A stretch of 64,000 bases of DNA from Acanthochromis polyacanthus (GCF_021347895.1 NC_067134.1:30191449-30255448); one strand, 5' to 3'. Shown: positions 46,201 to 58,498, numbered from the stretch's first letter. The notes: generated from the letters alone by a model not told the origin. Numbers and translations: made by a program.

Positions 46201-49200
46201 GCTACAAAGAGACTTCTCACTTAAAGGTGAACTCTTCTGTCAAAAGCTGAGGGAATTTCCAGACTTGTGTATGCCGCCTCCTCACTGGCACTGGACTGTA
46301 AAACTGTCACATTTATTGATAAGATGCTTGTTCATTTTCTGTGGAAAAACCGGACACACTAGATCAGAAAACCTGGAATTCTGAACAACTACAAAAATGG
46401 AGGCCTCCACTTTGTTGATTTTTCAATTCTAAACAATGTTCTGAAGATCAAATGGTTCAAATCTTTCTTAAAAATGATGCATCTTTATAGAACTTTATTC
46501 CTAAATGTGTATTTCATCAAACTGGAGGACTCCCTTTTCTGTTGGTTTGTAGCTACCAAATAAACAAGATTCCCCTAAAATGATCCAGTTTTCACAAACA
46601 GGTTTTGTTGTCGTGGAAAACGGCCTACAAGCACAATTTCTCTCCACATGGGTATTATCTCTGGAATAATGGAGATATACTGCATCAAAATAAAAGCATC
46701 TTTCTCAATCGCTGCTTTAACAACAAAATGGACTTCGTCTCACAGCTTCTGACCCCTCGTGGCCATTTTATGAATGACACTGAATTCTGTGAAAAGTCTC
46801 CATTCCCTTCAACACTTGAAGAGTTTCCAAAGGTCATTAGCTCCATTCCAGCTGCTGTTGTGACTCTGTGCACTGCCTCCTCTCTTGCAGCAGATATACA
46901 TGTTGTTAATCCATGTGACACTTATTGTGGCTAAATATGCTTTGGGACGGCAAAGAACAGCAACAGAGCTATACGTGCACTGTTCCAAAGAGAAACGACA
47001 ACAAAACCTGATGTTATCCATGACTGGAACTCTTTTATTAATAATATCTCTGGTCTCAGGTTTGGCTTTTACCTCACAAGTTCATGTTGAACAAAGTTAG
47101 GGACATTTATGTTAAAATCTTGCATAAAATCTCAGTAATTGTTTCCTTGCTGAGTAGCGATGACCCTGACCATGGCCCTGTATTGCAGGAATTCACTGAC
47201 TGGTGTTCCACTTCCCTTATGCACATCAATGTGTCTAAGACGAAAGAAATGTTTATAGACTTTAGGAAACATCAGTCAGTCTTCCCTGCTCTTGTCATCA
47301 AGGATCAAGCCGTCGAGCGGATCCAGACTTATAAATATCTTGGCACTAATATTGATGACAAGCTGTCTTTCGACTTTCATGTCGATGCTGTTTGTAGAAA
47401 GGCGCATCAACGCATGTATTTTTTTCGGAAATTTCAGAGTTTTAAGGTTGATAGTACTCTTATGAAAATGTTTTATTCTTGTTTTATTGAGTCTGTTTTA
47501 ACCTTTTCTTTTATCTGCTGGTACAGCTTACTTTCACTTAAAAACAAAAACAAATTACAGAGTATAGTGAGAGTATGCAGCAACATTGCAGGTATTAACC
47601 TCAACAATCTTTCTGATGTACATAAGCTCAGAACCTTAAATAAGGCCCGCACACTCCTCACTGACCAGAGCCACCCCTTGATTGGTGAGTTTGTGCTGCT
47701 CCCATCAGGCCACAGGTACATCCTGCCAAGATGCAGGACAAATAGACTTAAACATTCCTTTGTCCCTGCTGCAATTGTCCTGCTAAACAAGTGACTGACT
47801 AACCCGTTTGTGCTATCCATTGTTGTTATTATTGTCTGTGCTTGGTACTCTGCGATGTGATTGTTGTTGACTTGCTCTGCTGGCTGTATAGTAATTTGCC
47901 CCACGGGGATAATAAAGATTCCTTGAACCTTGAATCTATCCTGTTAAACATTCTATGACTAAGTTCAAACGTGATATCGATGTAAGATGTTCTTTTTGCT
48001 CTGAACAGCCAGAAACAGTTCCACATTTTTTATTATTGTAGTTACAGCAGAAAAATGTGGAAGGAAATTTAAAATTTTGTTCAGAAAAACTAAATCTGCA
48101 GATTGATTTGTTCTACAAACATCATTTTTGGAGTTTATGCACAGGATGGATATGAAAAAGACAAGGCCTTTATCATCAATCTCATATTAATATTAGTAAA
48201 ATTTAACATTCATAAAGAAAAATTCAGTCATCAAAAGCCAAATTATCTTGTCTTCCATAAAGAATTTGAATATTATTTAAAGTCAATAAATAAATATCTG
48301 ATAACCAGAAAGTAATAAAAACAGTTAACATTTGTAAAAAAAATTATTTGCTATAAATGTTTACATTTACTCAGCTGTTTTTTTGTTTGTTTTTTGTGTT
48401 TTTTTTAGTTTCCTTTCTTTTTCTTCTCTTCCTTTTTCCTTCACAGTGATTTTTGTTAACTCTGTCACTGTTTGTTTCAATATCATGTTGATGTTGGATG
48501 TTACCTGTGACTTTTGGAAATCAATTTTTAAAAAAAGTTTACCCTGCTTCCTGTCTTTGTGCTAAGCTAGGCTAACAGTTTCCTTTCCGTCATGGTGCAT
48601 AGCTGAGCTAACAGTGTTCTTCTGCTTCCACTCTTTGTTGTGAGCAAGGCTGATCGTTTAGTGAGAGTGTCTGTCTGTCTGTACCTCAGAGTGTCTGTCT
48701 GTCTGTACCTCAGAGTGTCTGTCTGTCTGTACCTCAGAGTGTCTGTCTGTCTGTACCTCAGAGTGTCTGTCTGTCTGTACCTCAGAGTGTCTGTCTGTCT
48801 GTACCTGAGAGTTTCCAGTCTACAGTGTGGATCCTCCACTTTAGCTCTCAGCATCTTCTCTCCTGAGTCTCCTGGATGGTTGTAGCTCAGGTCCAGCTCT
48901 CTCAGATTTGAGGTCTTCAAGCTCAGAGCTGAGGCCAGAGAAGCACAGCCTTCCTCTGTGACCAGACAGCCTGACAGCCTGCACACACAAAACAACACAA
49001 ACCTGATGGACAACACTTGGATGGATGTTTCTCTCTCTCTTTTCTTCTTTGTCTTTCAGATACATTTTGCTGCACATTTCATGGGTCCCAAGCAAATCAA
49101 CAATCTCAGCAATGATTAGTGGGATTTAATCATGTCAAAAATAAACCCTGACAAAGTCCTGCACAAGTTCAGTAAAAGCTCATTTGATGAATCCCATCAG

Positions 49201-52200
49201 CAGAAATGATTGTACTCAGGTTAGCTGTTTATCCACTGATAGAAATCACATCAGTTTCAAAGTGTGAGTCCTGACCTGAGAGCTTCCAGTTTACAGTGTG
49301 GACTCTCCAGTCCAGCAGAAAGAATCTCCACTCCTGAATCCTGCAGGTTGTTGTTAGTCAGGTCCAGCTCTGTCACCCTGGAGGACTGGGAGCTGAGGAC
49401 TGAGGACAGAGCTCCACAGCTTCTCTCTGACAGATTACAACCACTCAGTCTGAAGAGACAAAAAGCACATTATACTGATGAAACAGCAGCAAAATGAAAA
49501 AGGATCTTCAGTCTCCAACTACTTACACAACTTTCTTGGAGGCTTTGACCACTGGCAGCAGCCTCAGAAGAACCTCCTCAGAAGCAGAGTATTTCTTCAG
49601 GTCAAACACGTCCAGATGTTCTTCTGATGACAGTAAGATGAAGCCCAGAGCTGACCACTGAGCAGGGGACAGTTTATCTGTGGACAGACGTCCTGATCTC
49701 AGGGACTGTTGGATCTCCTCCACTAGAGAAACATCCTTCAGTTCATTCAGACAGTGGAACAGATTGATGCTTCTCTCTGCAGACACATTCTCACTGATCT
49801 TCTCCTTGATGTACTCCGCTGTTTTCTGATTGGTCTGTGAGCTACTTCCTGTCTGTGACAGCAGGCCTGGTAGGAGATTCTGATTGGTCGGCAGTGACAG
49901 ACCCAGGAGGAAGCGCAGGAACAAGTCCAGGTGCCCGTTTGGACTCTGTAAGGCCTCGTCCACGGCTCTCTGGTAGAAACCTCTTGAATAACTTTGGAAC
50001 ATTTCAGACCAACAGGATGTTGTTTGTTGTTGTTCTTCCAGGAGGTTGATTCCAGAGTCGATGAAGGTCTGATGGACATGAAGAGCAGCAAGAAACTCCT
50101 GAACACTCAGATGGACGAAGCAGAACACCTTGTCCTGGTACAGCCCTCTCTCCTCTTTAAAGATCTGTGTGAACACTCCTGAGTACACTGAGGCTGCTTC
50201 CACATCGATGCCACACTCTGTCAGGTCAGACTCATAGAAGATCAGGTTTCCTTTCTGCAGCTGATTAAAAGCCAGTTTTCCCAGAGACTCAATCATCCCC
50301 CTGCTGTCTGGACTCCAGTGTGGATCTGTCTCAGCTCCTCCATCATACTTGACCTTCTTGACTTTGGCCTGAACCACCAGGTGGTGGATGAACATCTCAG
50401 TCAGGGTTCTGGGCAGATCTCCTTCCTCTCTGCTTCTCAGCAGCTCCTCCAGAACTGTAGCAGTGATCCAGCAGAACACTGGGATGTGGCACATGATGTG
50501 GAGGCTTCGTGACTTCTTCATGTGGGAGATGATGCTGCTGGCCTGCTCCTCATCTCTGGATCTCTTCCTGAAGTACTCCTCCTTCTGTGGGTCGGTGAAC
50601 CCTCTGACCTCCGTCACCATGTCCACACAGTCAGGAGGGATCTGATTGGCTGCTGCAGGTCGTGTGGTTATCCAGAGGCGAGCAGAGGGAAGCAGCTTCC
50701 CCCTGATCAGGTTTGTCAGCAGCACATCCACTGAGGTGGACTCTCTAACATCAGTCAGGACCTCATTGTTGTGGAAGTCCAGAGGAAGGCGACACTCATC
50801 CAGACCGTCCAAGATCAACACAACCTGGAAGTATTTAAAGCTGCAGATTCCTGCTGCTTTGGTTTCACTGAAGAAGTGATGAACAAGTTCCATCAAGCTG
50901 AACTTTCTCTCTTTCACCACATTCAGCTCTCTGAAAGTCAATGGAAACATGAAGTGGATGTCCTGGTTGCTTTTGTCTTCAGCCCAGTCCAGAGTCACCT
51001 TCTGTGTTAACACTGTTTTCCCGATGCCAGCCACTCCCTTTGTCATCACTGTTCTGATTGGTCCATCTCTTCCAGGTGAGCCTTTAAGGATGTCTTCTGC
51101 TCTGATGCTTCTTTCTGCTCTGTCTGCTTTCCTGGATGCTGCTTCAATCTGTCTGACCTCATGTTCATCATTGACCTCTGCAGTCCCTCCCTCTGTGATG
51201 TACAGCTCTGTGTAGATCTCATTCAGGAGGGTCTTCTGTCCTGCTTTAGCGATGCCCTCAAACACTCTCTGGAACTTCTTCTTCAGACCACGTTTAAGTT
51301 CACGTCCACAAACTCCAGCAGCAAGTTCTGAATGAAAACACAAGAAAGAAAGAGTGAAGTAGAAGTAACCTGGATATTAAAGCACCAAAGTAGCAATAAA
51401 GTGAAGGTGACAGTTTGTCCCCTAAAGACTGATTGTGTGAAGATATTCTGAGACTTTAGTAAATGTTCTGTTGATCAGCAGCTTCAGTCTTTACACAAAT
51501 CCTCTTACTGCTCTGCAGACAGTCAGCCAGCTTCTCCTGCTTCATCCTCCTCAGGAACAACACTGTGATCTGCTCAAACATCTCTCTGCTGCTCCTCTCA
51601 TCTTCATCACCACCCTCCAACTCCTCCTCATCCTCCCTCTGACTCTCTGAGGAGCATTCTGGGTAATCTGGACTCACAAGCTTCTGCATCTTCTTCAGCT
51701 CCTTCTTCACAAAAGTCACCATGTTGTCCTCCAGCAGCTGGAACAGAGAAATGTGTCAATGAGTCCATCAGAGTCAAATCATGGAGCCAAACATCAGATC
51801 CATGTTGGACACACTGACAGTCCACTGGTCTACAAAGAGCAGCATGGAGACGCCTGAACACAACAGATGGAGAACAACTTGTTGTCCATGAACTCACCAT
51901 GAATATGGAGTCCAGGTGATGCTGCTGGACTGCAGAATCTGGTCTCTGATGGATTCTGGTAAATAGAGAGGAAAACCACCGGGAAGGAAAATGCCTGTAG
52001 CAGAGTTTCAGAGAGATTTAATGATGGAACATATTTGGAACAATGACAGAACATTTGACACAACAGTCAGTAGTTTGATTTCCCAACTTACTTCTTCTTT
52101 CCTCTTACTTCAGGACCTGGTTCTCCTTTAAAGTTAATAGGAAGACCCTTAGACCGGTCACTCTTCAAAGACAAACAGCTGGATCCAGGTCCAGGTCCAG

Positions 52201-52386
52201 GTCCAGGTGGATTCCTGTCAATAATGATGCAGCAGTGATGTGATGCTGAGCTCTGACATGCAGCAGAGTCCTGGACAGTTAGAGATGGTGCTCTCACCTC
52301 TGAGCTTTGCTCTGGTTCTCCTGTTCCCCACACAGAGAGCTTTTAGAGGGAGGGACTCCCTCCTCTCTGTCCTCACACTCATCCAT
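42734..52386 (-). CDS. Intact NLR: FISNA-NACHT-LRR-B30.2
   Basis: The likely product is a cytosolic NLRC3-like immune receptor of the fish-expanded class. Nine coding exons (52386-52298, 52214-52092, 51955-51898, 51737-51509, 51327-49527, 49449-49276, 48978-48805, 43463-43417, 43266-42734) have GT/AG borders and matching phases. They sum to 3228 bp, that is 1075 residues. Order: start peptide, one [12 protein letters not shown] N-terminal repeat, linker, FISNA (about residues 170-235), NACHT with P-loop GVAGIGKT (about 264-271) and Walker [12 protein letters not shown] (about 335-345), helical regions, two LRR exons, and PRY-SPRY (last 178 residues). The P-loop and the acidic Walker B residues are intact. 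The 5.3-kb intron 7 holds an antisense LINE nest. B30.2 domains bind protein ligands in TRIM-type receptors; the ligand here is unknown. Confidence 0.88.
43417..43463 (-). CDS. 47-bp linker exon before B30.2
   Basis: It encodes [16 protein letters not shown] between the acceptor TTTCAG and the donor AAGT^GTAAGT. The peptide is the usual hinge before PRY in fish NLR-B30.2 proteins, and its length (1+45+1) keeps both neighbouring phases. Confidence 0.85.
43884..48318 (+). mobile_element. L1/Tx1-type LINE, broken, in intron 7
   Basis: It is inserted antisense to the NLR. An apurinic-endonuclease part runs from [10 protein letters not shown] (43884) through [13 protein letters not shown] (about 44278). 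A reverse transcriptase part reads [11 protein letters not shown] and [11 protein letters not shown] (about 45370-45450), [22 protein letters not shown] and, after a stop, [11 protein letters not shown] (about 45918-45950). A C-terminal part with a [14 protein letters not shown] finger-like box lies at about 47990-48030 and ends [12 protein letters not shown] at 48315. Stops and frameshifts are frequent. A second LINE interrupts it at 47133. Confidence 0.8.
47133..47932 (+). mobile_element. Rex1/CR1-like LINE nested in the Tx1 LINE
   Basis: The host LINE reads [13 protein letters not shown] up to 47131 and resumes [14 protein letters not shown] at 47937; removing 800 bases restores the frame, with AATCT on both sides as a possible target duplication. 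The insert encodes a reverse transcriptase C-terminus: [46 protein letters not shown], then [20 protein letters not shown]. It ends AATAAAGATTCCTTGAACCT. It is 5'-truncated. The motif order fits the Rex1/CR1 group. Confidence 0.82.
48662..48805 (-). repeat. 24-bp minisatellite built on a splice donor
   Basis: Six units of GTACAGACAGACAGACACTC plus TGAG on the minus strand begin exactly at the donor of the LRR exon 48978-48805. Every unit boundary reads CTCTGAG^GTACAG, nearly the real CTCTCAG^GTACAG. Because 24 is a multiple of 3 the frame stays open, adding LRYRQTDT per unit. Confidence 0.92.
48805..48978 (-). CDS. LRR exon 2 of the intact NLR
   Basis: A 174-bp exon: [18 protein letters not shown], then [20 protein letters not shown] and ending CRLETLR. 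The acceptor is TGTGTGCAG. The donor sits at the edge of the minisatellite. It has the same length and phase as LRR exon 1. Confidence 0.85.
49276..49449 (-). CDS. LRR exon 1 of the intact NLR
   Basis: A 174-bp exon with [18 protein letters not shown] and [19 protein letters not shown], differing from copy 1 by a few bases. It joins the long exon through the GT/A split valine codon. Confidence 0.88.
49527..51327 (-). CDS. FISNA-NACHT exon of the intact NLR
   Basis: An unbroken 1801-bp exon. FISNA runs from [15 protein letters not shown] to [14 protein letters not shown] carries the P-loop [13 protein letters not shown], Walker [26 protein letters not shown] and [11 protein letters not shown]. 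The winged-helix and helical regions contain [20 protein letters not shown]. The exon ends SKKVV at the donor GTTGT^GTAAGT; readthrough would stop at once (49523). Confidence 0.93.
51509..51737 (-). CDS. Helical exon before FISNA, intact NLR
   Basis: A 229-bp exon starting [20 protein letters not shown] and ending LADCLQS before AGCA^GTAAGA. The middle is strongly acidic ([14 protein letters not shown]). It is in phase 0 at the start and phase 1 at the end. Confidence 0.87.
51898..51955 (-). CDS. Fused 58-bp linker exon, copy 2
   Basis: It reads [19 protein letters not shown] between the acceptor TTACCAG and the donor ATG^GTGAGT. The first half matches the start of the copy 1 exon 17656-17534 and the second half the end of copy 1 exon 16775-16703. 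Four bases (51931-51934) at the junction belong to neither. Phase 2 in and phase 0 out are both kept. Confidence 0.85.
52092..52214 (-). CDS. N-terminal repeat exon, intact NLR
   Basis: A 123-bp exon with [20 protein letters not shown] then [20 protein letters not shown]. Two donors are possible; only GAAGAA^GTAAGT (52091) keeps the phase of the next exon, while the earlier GAA^GTAAGA does not. Confidence 0.8.
52298..52386 (-). CDS. Start exon of the intact NLR
   Basis: ATG at 52386-52384 begins [20 protein letters not shown] and the exon ends AQ plus AG at the donor GTGAGA. It is identical in layout to copy 1. Confidence 0.82.
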
Positions 52387-52798
52387 GATGCTCAACTCAC
52401 AGCAGCTCACACACACTTTCTACCTTCACCTGCACAGGAAACAAACATCATTCATCCACTCAGATCCTCCTGGAGAAGATCAGCTGCTGCACTTCTACTA
52501 TCAGTCCAGCAGATGGAGTCATGGAGCTGCAGAGACTCACCCACAAACCCAAAGTCAGAAAGACAAAACAACAAAGAAACATCAGCAGCTCATCAAACTG
52601 ACTCAAGTCCATCAAAAATCTCATAGAAATATTGACTGATTGCAGTCAATCAATAAGCTAATAATCATATTGATCCATGTTTAAACAGCAGTCATCCACA
52701 GTTTGTGCTGAAATAAGAAGTGAACATGTAGAAACATGACAGAGCAGAAACAAACAGCAACATTACTGAAGTTAAAGCAGCAAACAAAGCAAACTTAC

Positions 52799-52870
52799 AC
52801 TTTATTCAAAGCGCTGAAGACGAAGAAGAAAGTTTCCAGTCCACTCCTGGACGCTCAGACAGGTGATCTG
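52799..52870 (-). other. Candidate 5' non-coding exon, intact NLR
   Basis: The same GAATAAAGT^GTAAGTTTG donor as in copy 1, about 410 bases upstream of the start exon. Its start is a guess. Confidence 0.3.
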
Positions 52871-54644
52871 TTTCCTGGAACCAGTCAGGACTCCACCTAT
52901 GAGGAAGCAGCAGGCAGACTTTCACAATAAGAGCACATTTTACAGGCTGATTCCCACTCATTTCATGTGACCCATTATTTCTACATTCAACCTTTTTCAT
53001 GTCACTCAACGTCCAACACAACTTGTACAAACCCTGTTCTTCATGAAAGCAGAAGCTCCCATCAGGCTGTAAATCCCTGACAGTTAACATTCCCTAGAAT
53101 GGAATCAGTGGGACAGAACCAACATCAGCAGAGATCACACTGATGCACATTTCCCTCAACATGTCTGCTCTCAGTCTCATTTAATGCTGCATTGAAGAAA
53201 CATCTGAACATTTCTAGCATCTGGTTTCTTCAAAGTGTATCAGGTGAACTTTATTTCACTTTAAATCTTTTCCCCTCTGCTAGACAGATCAGATCACAGG
53301 TTGTGATTGACAGATAATAAGAACAACTCATGTTTAGAACTGTCTGACAAACACAAATGAGATTTACTGATAAAACATTGATTTCAGCATCAGTTTGAGA
53401 ACTCCTACTGGTTGGGAACACCCCAACATGTCTGAAGATCTGGTTTAAATTCATGTACACACTCAGAGTCACAACAAAGGATGTGAAATTACCGCCCCCG
53501 CCCTCCAAAAAAAATGCAATAAAATCACCACAAAAGGTGCAAAATCACCAGAAAATGGTAGTCTGGGAATACCCAGACTGCCTGTGCACTCATTGTCATT
53601 TCGTTTACTTGAGATTCAGGCTGGTGGTAGCCAGCCTAAGAAAATGGTGCAAAATACCTTTAAATAATGAATAAAAACAGAAAATAAACTTAATTATCAC
53701 AAAAACACAGAAAATAGCAGCAAATGATGTGAAATAACCTCAAAGACTGAAGTCACTACAAAAAGTTGCAAAATCAACATGAAAAGTCACCAAATTACCA
53801 CAAAAACATTCAAATAACAACAAATGATGTGAAATAACCTCATCCAGACTGAAACTCCATCCAAAGTTATCATTTAATAAATGCTGTGTGAATGTTTGTG
53901 AACCGTACTGAATCTCTCTGACTTGACCATCAGCTGTTGGTTCCATGCAGACACTAATAAAACTAGTGGCTCACATCAACATAGTGTGTTTCTGAGCTCA
54001 GTTCAGGCAGCAGACTGTAGAAAGTGGAAGAAACATCCCAGTCCTCTACAAGTCACAGCTACTAACGTTCCAGTGAGGCAGCTGTCTGTTCTCTGATCAA
54101 CCTGATGATTAAAGTCAACAGACTGGAGGAGATTGAGGCTTTTTAACGCTTTCATCACTGATGGTACTGACAGGGAAACAGGCAGAGATCACAGTCAAAT
54201 CCACTTAGTTTGAGCAGTGGGATTCATTTTCAGTCCTGGAGTTTGAGGCCTCAGACCAGCCCACTTTAGATCAGAACCCGTTCTGATTAAAATCATGTCA
54301 TTAGAACCTCACATGTTCCGTCTGCTATAGAACACTGTTCTGGAAAACCTGCAGTTCACTGTATTTTTATACAATATTTACAATTCAGAACAAGTAAGGG
54401 TTGCTTTAAAACATGCAGGTTTATTTCAGATGACTTTCATCTTCTTCCCTTTCAGCTGTGTTACTTTTAATGATCAAAACAGAACGGGTCACTGTTATGG
54501 TTTGAGCATAGAAAGTGGTTCTAGTGAACTAATGCTTGTTTGTTCTCTCTGTTCCTTCACAGACAGGAATAATCCTCTCATCACTCCTGGATCTGCTTCT
54601 GACTCTAAATCACATTCTAAAATGCTCACAGTTCTCAGCACAAA
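52871..54644. other. Upstream flank of the intact NLR
   Basis: Non-coding sequence shared with copy 1. The A-rich repeat is reduced to about one or two units (53700-53835), and a block at 53228-53440 instead resembles copy 1 sequence at about 22530-22830. No gene is seen. Confidence 0.45.
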
Positions 54645-55314
54645 CAGTCCTGCTCCACATTATCGGCACCGCTGGAATGTTTCCAGAAAATCCACCGTTT
54701 CTCCCAGAAGCTGTTGCAGTTACAAATGTTTCTGGTTTTCCACGTGTTCGTTTTCTAGTGTCACAAAGCTGGGTCTGTGTCAGAGATCATGGGTGTTCCA
54801 GCAGGACAATGAGCTGAAATGTAGCTCAGATAGCACCAAGAAATGGTTGGAGACAAAGTTCTGGAGAGTTCTGAAGCGGCAGCAGTGAGTCCAGATCTAA
54901 ATCCCACTGAACACCTGTGGAGAGATCTCAGAACTGCTGTTTCTAGAAGGAACCCTTCAAACCTGAGAGACCTGGAGCAGTTTGCAGAAGAACAGTGGTC
55001 CACAACTCCATCTGAGAGGAGGAAGAAGCTTGTTGATGGTTCTAGGAAGTGACTGCTTTCAGTTTTTTCCTCCAAAGGGTGGAAACCAAACACTGAGTTC
55101 AGGTGCCAACAAAGATGTCCGGCCCATTTTCTGAGTTTTCTGCAAAATTAGCTCAATTTTGGCTTTTTTCTTCTGATTTTTGTGTTATTTTAATGCACAG
55201 GAAGGAAATAAAGACGTGTAAAACCAGAAACATTTGTAGCTGCAACAACTTCTGGGAGAAACGGTGGATTTTCTGGAAACATTCCAGCGGTGCCGATAAT
55301 GTGGACCAGGACTG
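54645..55314. mobile_element. Tc1-like transposon relic, copy 2
   Basis: It has the same 670-bp length, inverted ends and transposase remnants as 20461-21130. Here the QDN motif is kept (VFQQDNELK), so the copy 1 QKDN is the derived form. Confidence 0.88.
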
Positions 55315-57713
55315 GATCTGTCCTTTTTCCAGACCTTCTGATCAGTTCAGCTCAGTTTCATTCATGTAGATGTGAATCATCTTCTCCTACAGAGCAGCTC
55401 TACACCAGACTCTTCATTAGATTCATTCTGATAAGATTCTCTCTGGACTTGTGGCTCATGGCTGATGTTGGTTCTGGATCTTTCTTCTGACTCTGAGGAG
55501 CTCCAAGACAAAGTTTACCAGCATCAGACTATTATTTACATTCTATAACGTGATGTTTTACGCCACAACCACACACAATTCACTGACTTGATAATGAATT
55601 AAAGTGAACGGTGGTCTGAAGAACAGTTCAGCATCTTTCTGTATCTTTTCCATCGTCCTCATTTGTTTCTAACCGTGAGCTCGTTTCACAGAAATAGTTT
55701 CCATTTTCAGCACATTTGTCTGCTTCTGTTTCCACATTTCCTCTTTTTAATTCTTGCCTTCTTATCCTTCATCTTTCAAACACCTGTCACTGTTGTCAGG
55801 GCAACCAAGCAGGAACCCTGTTTTTTACAGATGCTGGAACAACAACAACACAACAGAATAACTTTTAGCACGACAATAATAGATATATTTATGAACACGC
55901 CTGGTCTTGTTTGTCTATTTTTGTCAATAATTGTGTCAAAAAATGCCCTATGTGTGAATAATTTACACCCTTTTTCCAGGAGAAGTAGAACTTTCAAAAT
56001 CTGTCAAGTATTTACCGTTCTTATGGAATTAAATACCAAAAACTGTGAGTTAGAAGCAGAAAAGGACAACAACGGAACTGAATTTTCTTCAACTTTCTTT
56101 TTATAAATTCTTGAAAAGTGCAGATTGAACATTTCTGAGATTGAAAAAATCTAATTCAAACTATTTTACAACATTTGTGGAGCTTTGTGAGTCCATGTTA
56201 CAGGCTGTTATATGTGTCAATAGCCAGGAGTTTTTTATTTTAGCTGTTAGCTTCTGAAACAGCTTCTGTCCACCTGAAGACTTGACCCACATCACACACA
56301 ATACAGCTCCAGTAAACGACGGAACAAACCTGAAGATCAGGTAGGGCCGTGACATCACTGTTGTCAGGGCAACCAAGCGGGAAACAGATTTGTTCCTGAT
56401 CTGACAACAGCACTTCACAGAGGGAACTAGCAGCCAAGCTGTCCAGACAACGGCCAGAACAACAAGACAAACATGTAAACTACTGGAAACACAAAGCAGG
56501 ACTAAACACACCTCTACAAGCACATCAACATCATGAACACACCTGAGATTTGCTCTCACTGATTGGCTGAAGGATCCAAAAGCAGACACCCTGCCAGCTA
56601 AAGCAGATCAAGCAGTTTTCTAGCAAGAGCTCCGTCTGGAACATGAAGCAGAGCAAGAAAACAACACAAACACATGACACACAACATCAGCTACAGCTGG
56701 ATCAGTGCTCTGCTCTTATTCTGGGGACTTTAATGACTGGAATGATCCATGAACCAGATCCGGGGCTCTTCATAAACACTGGGGGCTACAGCTGGGGATG
56801 TCCGGCTCTGATGACGCCACTGAGTCCAAACAACAACCTGAGTCTCACTAAACAGCACATTTCAGTCACCAGTTTGGTGTTGAGGATAAAACAGGATCAG
56901 ATGAAATGTCCAGTCCTCAGTCTGATGGGATGTCTGTGTCCTCTGGAAGAAAACTTCTCTCTGTCTGCACACTTGCTTTCAAAGACACTGATCCTCATGT
57001 TTGTGTTTGTTGGAGATGAAGGAGGAACCTCAGAGACTGCAATCAATCAAAGTTCTACTTACTCAGCTTCTTCCCACCAGTCCAGATCTCTGCTGTCTGG
57101 GTTTGAGCAGAAACAGAGAAAATCCTGGGCTGCTTCTCCGTCACCGGTCCTCTGAGTCTGCAGGCTGCAGTCACTCTGAAACACCTCAAACACATCAGAA
57201 AGCTCCTTTATTGGACCTGATTATCACAAATCATTCACCTGCAGCTCCTTCTAGCTTCCACTCCCTTAGAAAGAACGAAAAAAACTGAGAAATCTCCTGG
57301 TCTGTCAATGTTTTCTCTTTTTGGAATATGAACATTAATGCTGCCAAAATAAAATATCGGCTCTGATAAATCTGATAAACTGGACATAGTTCACCTTTTT
57401 AGACACACACAGGTCATGTGGACATGCTTCTATCGTCCTCTTCAGTTTAATTCATGTCCTCACTATAATTAATTCTCACTAACACAGAGCTGTCTATGGC
57501 TTCCTGACAGAGATGAGCTAACAAGCTAACAAGCTAACAGTTGGTTTGCAGATTTTAAATGAAAATATTGAATATAGTATTTTAAAAAGGTGTAAATGAA
57601 CTTTGAGCTTGTCTGAAGTCAAAGCTCACTGCTCATGTCAAACCACCAGGTCACTCTTTGCTGAAGCGGACGCAGACACTTTGTGAAGCTAGATGTGGTT
57701 TTTACCCCAAAAC
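55315..57713. other. Non-coding flank, copy 2
   Basis: Shared flank without the extra 900 bp of copy 1 (22095-22990); the sequences part at about 56280. Open stretches here have no recognisable domain. Confidence 0.45.
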
Positions 57714-58498
57714 ATGGCAGAGAAGCCAAAGAAAAAACATTATTTTCAAGGAAGAAGAGTTCTTTTGTACAACAGTGACAGATAAATGTGTGTGTCTCAT
57801 TTTATTGTGACGGCAAAGCGACACAATGTGTAGAGACTCTACTGGACCCGTCACTAAAGCTTCCATGCTAACTACCCACCTGGTAGCACTACGGACAGAA
57901 AAAGCCCGGGACTTAAAGGCAGCTTTGGGTGAACAAGGACAGCAATAAAATCACAAAAAGCAACTGAGGCTTCATTTAGAGCTGCAGATTTTTTGATAAA
58001 GAACAAGAAAGTCTTTTGGGACGGGGAGGTGTTGAAAGAAGCAGTGATGATGGTTGCAAACACTGTTCAAAGACGAGAAGAACGGTCCAGATGCCATCTC
58101 CACTCTCTCCAACTGGGGGTAAGTACGAAGGTTAGAAGAATGTCGGCTGTATCTGAAAACTTGACAGAGCAGCTGGACGGGATCTGGCTCAGTGCAGGAG
58201 GTTTAGCATTCAGTAGGACGAGTCTGTGGACAGCAGCAGTACAGCTCAGCTGATGATGTTCATCTGAAAGGTGTTTGATGGTTTCTCCTCTAAAGAAGAA
58301 CTCCTGACACTTTTGCCCCTGCAGACAACAACAAGGGGAACTGACATCTACAGCGTGGTGAAAAGTTTCTTCATAAAAACGTTAGAAAAGCTTGTTTCAG
58401 TGACGATGGACGGGGCTCCTCCATGACGGGTCGGCATGCAGCCTTCATTGTACGATGCAGAGGTGGTCCAGACTTCCCAGCATTCCTACATTACCACT
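57714..58498 (+). pseudogene. ZBED/GTF2IRD2-like hAT transposase remnant, copy 2
   Basis: The same broken protein as in copy 1: MAEKPKKKHYFQG-like start (already shifted by one base), NKKVFWDGEVLKEAVMMV, TTTRGTDIYS and SMTGRHAAFIVRCRG. It predates the duplication and carries its own indels (for example at 58063 and 58121). Confidence 0.68.
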
